Below, piece after piece: positions 59,059-64,000 of a DNA stretch of 64,000 nt. The position numbers were made by a program, and so were the translations under genes. How positions within the stretch are numbered: position 1 is the stretch's first letter; every line of letters begins with the position of its first letter. This stretch comes from Alphaproteobacteria bacterium (GTDB lineage Bacteria > Pseudomonadota > Alphaproteobacteria > Rickettsiales > UBA3002): the NCBI GenBank assembly GCA_017302575.1, contig JAFLDD010000001.1, forward strand, positions 186,001-250,000, given 5' to 3'. The notes below the pieces were generated by a model. That model worked only from the letters and a program-made list of their open reading frames with translations, had not been told where the DNA came from and searched no databases.

Positions 59059-61731
59059 ATGTTATCACGCATTCGTAGTGTTTTGAAGGTTTCACGGCTT
59101 GCTCGTATTCTTGCAACCTTGTTCGCTATTGGTTGTGCAGGGTTTTTGCTGGCGGTGATGGCGATTGCCTTCATTATTCAAAGTTACATGAGTGATTTGC
59201 CAAGCGCCGACAAGCTTGCCAATTACGACCCGCCCGTTGTGACGCGACTTTACGCGAATGATAGTAAGCTGATGGCGGAGTATGCGATTGAGAAGCGTTT
59301 CTTCTTGCCGCTCTCGGCCATTCCGAAACGTGTGCAGCAAGCCTTTATCGCGGCGGAAGATAAAAATTTCTACGAGCATCAGGGAATTGATTTTTGGGGT
59401 CTAGCGCGGGCGATGCGCGAGAATATCACCAATATCGGTTCAGGGCGAAGCATGGTTGGGGGTTCAACCATTACGCAGCAGGTCGTGAAGAACTTTTTGC
59501 TGACTTCTGAAAAATCGCTGGAGCGCAAATTCAAAGAAGCCATTCTCGCGTACCGAATCTCGAGCGTGTACTCAAAAGATAAAATTTTGGAATTATATCT
59601 CAATCAGATTTACCTTGGCAAAGGTGCGTATGGTGTGGCGGCGGCGTCGGTAGAGTTTTTCAACAAGTCGCTTGATGAGTTGACGATTGAAGAAGCAGCG
59701 CTGCTTGCGGCAATGCCTAAGGCTCCATCGAGTTACGACCCTGCAAAGAATTATGACCGCGCGCTTGAACGCAGAGGCTATGTGATTGGCCGAATGTTAG
59801 AAGATGGCTTCATCACGCAAGCCGAGGCAGATGCTGCCAATAAAACCCCTATCATCACCAGCCTTCGTGAAAAAGAAGAAGTGGCGCGTGCTGACTTCTT
59901 TGCCGAGGAAGTGCGCCGTAAACTGCGCGAGATGTATGGATATGATGTGCTTTATGAGGGCGGATTGTTTGTGAAAACAACGTTGAATCCTGAGTTTCAG
60001 GATTTTGCTGATCGCGCATTGCGCCACGCGCTCTTCCTTTATGATCGTCGTCATGGCTATCGTGGGCCGATCGCGCAAATTCCCGAAGAGACAAGTACGT
60101 GGGAGCCAGCGCTTGCTCGCGTGATGAAGGAAAAACAAATTAGTCTTTATGATAATCAGGCACTTGCGGTGGTGCTGAGTGTTACGAATCAAAAGGCTGA
60201 TATTGGTGTGCTTGATCACGGACGCGCACAGATTCCATTCAGCGAAATGCAATGGGCGCAGCGCATGATCAGCGATACGCGCATTGGGCCAGCTATTCGC
60301 CGCGCCGACGAAGTGGTGAAAGTGGGTGACGTCATTTTGGTTGAGCCTGCGAATACTGAAACATCCACCTATCGTTTGCTGCAAATTCCTGCTGTGAATG
60401 GCGCAATGGTGGTGATAGACCCGCACTCTGGCAAAGTGCTTGCACTGAGTGGTGGCTATTCTTACGCGGGTTCTGAATTTAACCGTGCCACGCAAGCGAA
60501 GCGCCAACCTGGTTCGACCTTCAAGCCATTTGTGTATATGACGGCGCTTGAGAATGGGTTTAGCCCAACCTCGATCGTGCTGGATGCGCCGATTGAAATT
60601 TCTCAGGGCCCAGGCCTGCCGATGTGGAAACCTAAAAACTATGAAGGGCAGTTTTTGGGGCCAACCACCTTCCGCATGGGTCTAGAAAAGTCACGCAATA
60701 CGATGACAGTGCGTTTGTCGCAGATGATTGGCATCAAGCGTGTGAAGCGTGTGGCGCAGCGTATGGGAATTTTTGATGAAGCTGTAGTGCCTGATTTTTC
60801 GATGGTCCTAGGCTCAAAAGAAACCACACTGATACAACTCACCAATGCCTATGCAATGATTGCCAATGGTGGTCGTCGTGTTGAGCCTTGGTTGCTGGAG
60901 CGTATCGATGATCGCAATGGCACAACGATTTTCCGTCGTGATACACGTCAGTGCCCAACCTGTATCGTGGATGTTGAAAATGATTTGAGTACAGAAGCGC
61001 CGATTATTCCAGATGATCGTGAAGTGGTTGTTGATCCGCGTGTGGCGTATCAGATGACGTCTATCCTTGAAGGCGCGGTGTCGCGCGGTACGGGTGCGGC
61101 CGCTAAGGTGCTTGGCATACCTGTGGCAGGTAAGACTGGAACCACCAATGAATCGCGCGATACGTGGTTTATTGGGTTCACGCCCGATTTGGTGGTGGGT
61201 ACGTATATCGGTTTTGATACGCCTAAGCCAATGGGTGACAAGGAAACGGGTGGCCGTGTGGCCATTCAAGGGTTTGTAAAGTTCATGCAGCAAGCGATGG
61301 ATGCTAAGCTGGTGAAAAGTTCTAGCTTCCGTGTGCCTGAGGGGATTCGTGAAATCCCAGTGAATCGTTATACAGGCCAGCCACTATTTGAAGGCGAAGC
61401 TGCCGATGGTTCGCAAGTGATTAGCGAAGCGTTCCTGACGGGTGGGCCGATTTTCAAGCCACAGAACGAACTCGAAGAAGAATTGAAAGATCGTCTAGAG
61501 AATATGACGAGTGGCGAGATGACAGAGGGGATCTATGACCCTTACGCACCTGAGCAAACAGGTGTCATCGAAGGCGCTGACCCCTACGGCAATGAATATT
61601 CGCCAGGCCCAGGTGAAATGGCACCTTATCAGATTCCACAAAGACCGGTTGAAAACCCATCAGACTCTGTTATCGAGCAGGGCTTCGACCCAGACTCGGA
61701 AGCAGAAGTAGGCACAGGCGGACTGTATTAA
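59059..61731 (+). CDS. mrcA: penicillin-binding protein 1A (bifunctional transglycosylase/transpeptidase)
   Basis: A 890-residue class A PBP. Membrane anchor (LARILATLFAIGCAGFLLAV). The glycosyltransferase 51 domain has FIAAEDKNFYEHQGIDFWGL with the catalytic Glu, GGSTITQQVVKNFLL, RKFKEAILAYRI and EEAALLAAMPKAPSSYDP. The OB-like insert follows. The transpeptidase motifs are SxxK in GSTFKPFVYM, SxN in EKSRNTM and KTGTTNE. An acidic, Pro-rich C-terminal tail ends the protein. The ATG at 59059 has an AAGGA site; a GTG at 59044 overlaps the amidase stop codon. Its stop overlaps the prfB start. Confidence 0.95.
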   Translation: MLSRIRSVLKVSRLARILATLFAIGCAGFLLAVMAIAFIIQSYMSDLPSADKLANYDPPVVTRLYANDSKLMAEYAIEKRFFLPLSAIPKRVQQAFIAAEDKNFYEHQGIDFWGLARAMRENITNIGSGRSMVGGSTITQQVVKNFLLTSEKSLERKFKEAILAYRISSVYSKDKILELYLNQIYLGKGAYGVAAASVEFFNKSLDELTIEEAALLAAMPKAPSSYDPAKNYDRALERRGYVIGRMLEDGFITQAEADAANKTPIITSLREKEEVARADFFAEEVRRKLREMYGYDVLYEGGLFVKTTLNPEFQDFADRALRHALFLYDRRHGYRGPIAQIPEETSTWEPALARVMKEKQISLYDNQALAVVLSVTNQKADIGVLDHGRAQIPFSEMQWAQRMISDTRIGPAIRRADEVVKVGDVILVEPANTETSTYRLLQIPAVNGAMVVIDPHSGKVLALSGGYSYAGSEFNRATQAKRQPGSTFKPFVYMTALENGFSPTSIVLDAPIEISQGPGLPMWKPKNYEGQFLGPTTFRMGLEKSRNTMTVRLSQMIGIKRVKRVAQRMGIFDEAVVPDFSMVLGSKETTLIQLTNAYAMIANGGRRVEPWLLERIDDRNGTTIFRRDTRQCPTCIVDVENDLSTEAPIIPDDREVVVDPRVAYQMTSILEGAVSRGTGAAAKVLGIPVAGKTGTTNESRDTWFIGFTPDLVVGTYIGFDTPKPMGDKETGGRVAIQGFVKFMQQAMDAKLVKSSSFRVPEGIREIPVNRYTGQPLFEGEAADGSQVISEAFLTGGPIFKPQNELEEELKDRLENMTSGEMTEGIYDPYAPEQTGVIEGADPYGNEYSPGPGEMAPYQIPQRPVENPSDSVIEQGFDPDSEAEVGTGGLY

Positions 61732-62847
61732 TGAGAAACGACGTATCAGCACTAAAAGATAAAATCGAAGCTTCGCAAGCGGTGCTGAGGAGGTGTCTTT
61801 GACTGGGACAATCTGCTCGTACGTCTTGGTGAATTAAATACCAAGGCTGAAGACCCAAATTTATGGAATGATTCCAAAAACGCGCAAGCTGTTATGCGCG
61901 AACGTACGCGCACGGAGCATTTGGTCTCAACGTTCAACCGAATGGAAGCAGGCAAGAACGACGCGCTGGAAATGATTGCGCTGGCCGAAGTGGAAGACGA
62001 TCAATCGCTGGTGAAGGAGTCCATTCAACAGCTTGAGAAAATCGCTGCCGATATCGCGCAGCTTGAACTTGAGAGCTTGCTGAGCGGTGAGGCGGATGCG
62101 AATGATTGCTTTATCGAGATTCACCCAGGCGCGGGTGGTACTGAATCGCAAGACTGGGCGTTTATGTTGTTCCGTATGTATATTCGCTGGGGTGAGCGCC
62201 GTGGATTCAAAGTTGAGATTGTCGATGAATTGGCGGGCGAAGAAGCGGGAATTAAATCGGCGACGATTAAACTGACAGGGCTCAATGCCTATGGCTGGTC
62301 GAAGACCGAGTCGGGTGTGCATCGCTTAGTACGCATTTCGCCGTTTGACTCGAATGCCCGTCGTCACACGAGTTTTGCCAGCGTGTGGGTCTATCCTGTG
62401 ATTGATGATTCAATTCAAATTGAAATCAAAGAGGAAGATTTGAATATTGAAACCATGCGTTCAGGTGGCGCGGGTGGTCAGCACGTGAATAAGACCGAAT
62501 CTGCCGTGCGCATTACCCATGTGCCAACTGGTATTGTGGTGAAGTGCCAAGCAGGGCGCAGCCAGCATGCGAATCGTGCCGAAGCCTATAATATGTTGCG
62601 CGCACGCTTATATGAGCGTGAATTACAAATTCGTGAAGCGGCGGCTAACGCGCTCAACGCCAGCAAGACCGATAATGCGTGGGGTCACCAGATTCGCTCC
62701 TACGTGCTGCACCCTTATCAAATGGTCAAAGACCTGCGCACCGAGGTGGAAACCAGCGATACGCAAGGGGTGCTCGATGGCGATATTGATAGGTTTATCA
62801 ATGCCTCACTCATGAATCGCTTGAAGGGCCAGACCGAAAGAAGCTAG
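61731..62847 (+). CDS. prfB: peptide chain release factor 2 with programmed +1 frameshift
   Basis: RF2 terminates translation at UGA and UAA. The gene begins at ATG 61731, overlapping the PBP1A stop. After 23 codons the first frame ends in CTT TGA C (CTT 61797-61799, TGA 61800-61802), preceded by the internal Shine-Dalgarno AGGAGG. This is the classical autoregulatory site where ribosomes shift +1 when RF2 is scarce. The second frame continues GAC TGG GAC... to 62847, giving 371 residues. The stop-recognition tripeptide SPF is in [11 protein letters not shown], and the GGQ motif is in [16 protein letters not shown]. Confidence 0.96.
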
Positions 62848-62886
62848 GTTTCTTGCAAATCCTGAGCGATTTGCTAGGTAAACGCC

Positions 62887-64000
62887 ATGAATTCATTAGG
62901 TTTCAATAAGCAGCCCAAAGATACGCGCGTGGTGGTGGCCATGTCGGGGGGCGTTGACTCGTCCACCGTGGCGGCGATGCTGCATGAGGAAGGTTATGAG
63001 GTTATCGGCATCACGCTGCAGCTTTATGACTATGGTGCGGCGGTTGGCAAAAAAGGCGCGTGCTGCGCAGGGCAAGACATTCACGATGCGCGCCGTGTAG
63101 CCGATAGTTTGGGCATTCCGCATTATGTGCTGAATTACGAATCGAAATTCAAAGAATCGGTGATGGATGATTTCGTTGATACCTATCTCAGTGGTGCAAC
63201 GCCGATTCCGTGCGTGCGGTGTAACCAGTCGGTGAAGTTCAAGGATTTACTGGCAACGGCACGTGACTTGGGCGCAGATTGTATGGCGACAGGACATTAC
63301 GTGCAGCGTGTTGAACAGAATGGGCGCGCCGAGCTGCGCCGTGGTGCTGACCCCGATAAAGACCAGAGCTACTTCCTGTTTGCGACGACGCAGGAGCAAT
63401 TAGACTTTCTGCGATTCCCGCTTGGAAAGCTCACGAAAAAGGAAACACGTGCCTTGGCTGAGAAATACCAACTCGCGATTGCCGATAAGCCGGATAGTCA
63501 GGATATCTGCTTTGTGCCAACGGGCGGCTACGCGAAGGTGATTGAGAAGTTGCGTCCAGGTTCGAGTGATCCGGGAGAGATTGTACATCTGGATGGCCAA
63601 GTGCTTGGCGCACACCAAGGTATTATTCATTACACGGTTGGGCAGCGCAAAGGCCTCGGCATTGGCGGTACGGAAGACCCGCTTTACGTACTGAAGCTGG
63701 ATGCTGAAAAGAAGCGTGTCATCGTTGGGCCGAAAGAGGCGTTGGCGCACCCTGAATTTACCATCAAGGAATTGAACTGGCTTTCGGATGCGCGCAAAGA
63801 GATTAGCAATGTTCGCGTTAAAATGCGTTCGATGCAGTCACCTGTCACGGCAGATATTCTCGGTTTCTCCGAGCAGAAGGCGACGATTAAACTGCATACG
63901 CCCTACGAGGGTATTGCGCCCGGTCAGGCCTGCGTGATTTATGAGGGCGATAGGGTTCTAGGTGGTGGGTGGATTACGACTGAACACTTATCAAAGTATT
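62887..64000 (+). CDS. mnmA: tRNA-specific 2-thiouridylase MnmA (3' truncated by window)
   Basis: Forms 2-thiouridine at tRNA position 34. The frame from ATG 62887 is open to the window end (371 codons). The PP-loop ATP motif [18 protein letters not shown] is near the N-terminus. The catalytic cysteines are in [18 protein letters not shown] (about residue 109) and [13 protein letters not shown] (about residue 208). [14 protein letters not shown] is the conserved tRNA-binding part. Only the last few residues seem missing. It starts 39 bases after prfB. Confidence 0.95.
   Translation, partial: MNSLGFNKQPKDTRVVVAMSGGVDSSTVAAMLHEEGYEVIGITLQLYDYGAAVGKKGACCAGQDIHDARRVADSLGIPHYVLNYESKFKESVMDDFVDTYLSGATPIPCVRCNQSVKFKDLLATARDLGADCMATGHYVQRVEQNGRAELRRGADPDKDQSYFLFATTQEQLDFLRFPLGKLTKKETRALAEKYQLAIADKPDSQDICFVPTGGYAKVIEKLRPGSSDPGEIVHLDGQVLGAHQGIIHYTVGQRKGLGIGGTEDPLYVLKLDAEKKRVIVGPKEALAHPEFTIKELNWLSDARKEISNVRVKMRSMQSPVTADILGFSEQKATIKLHTPYEGIAPGQACVIYEGDRVLGGGWITTEHLSKY

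Noticed and set aside
61894..62847. prfB starting at the internal ATG 61894
   Set aside because: The upstream frame with AGGAGG...CTTTGAC is the known RF2 frameshift signal and restores the full-length protein.

Overview
The window looks like a chromosomal segment of a Gram-negative alphaproteobacterium of roughly balanced GC content (judged by eye). The main pointers are: an F0 ATP synthase cluster (atpI-B-E-F'-F) with duplicated b subunits and no F1 genes beside it; an ETF-ubiquinone oxidoreductase; a 41-residue type-B L36; an alphaproteobacterial-type UDG with an incomplete iron-sulfur ligand set; RNase E; and an outer-membrane beta-barrel protein. The genus cannot be fixed from the window. 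Micavibrio-like or Rickettsiales-neighbouring lineages are guesses.

Layout: 1-5.6 kb holds the 3' end of lon, an ArsR-type regulator, a small alpha-helical repeat protein, and a run of unknown genes mostly on the minus strand. A candidate small RNA with a strong terminator sits between two of them. 5.7-18.3 kb is an integrative element inserted in the 3' end of tRNA-Phe(GAA). It carries a tyrosine integrase, an AlpA-like regulator, a 2700-residue RTX protein, an HlyC-type lysine acyltransferase and three small genes arranged as an RTX operon. 18.3-25.3 kb is ordinary chromosome (DCC/HTTM pair, yacG, trhO, M48 peptidase, YcgN-like protein, EamA transporter, greB). 25.5-34.9 kb is a second, unrelated integrative element, in the 3' end of tRNA-Arg(ACG). 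It carries its own integrase, an excisionase-like DNA-binding protein and a 2355-residue protein of unknown function with an internal Nudix box, a duplicated 294-residue module, a glycine-zipper stretch and peptidoglycan-binding-like repeats.

35-64 kb is mostly housekeeping: L36, a processive glycosyltransferase with a GspE-N domain beside a beta-barrel protein, F0 ATP synthase, DsbA-like, DUF721/DciA-like, RNase HII, lytic transglycosylase, UDG, ETF-QO, an NYN-domain protein, an EF-hand/ECF sigma/metal-sensor cluster, a TPR protein, IspE, a second DsbA-like protein, a BepA-like M48 peptidase, RNase E, an AmiC-type amidase, PBP1A, RF2 with its programmed frameshift, and the start of mnmA.

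The most striking theme is that both tRNA-borne elements have the same plan. Each has an integrase next to one att site, a pair of short tandem repeats just inside each end (probable integrase arm sites), a hairpin plus an extra partial tRNA 3' end beside the displaced att copy, and one giant protein as main cargo. The HlyC-RTX operon lacks its exporter genes and the second giant protein has no recognisable overall family, so these two cargoes are the best candidates for undescribed systems.
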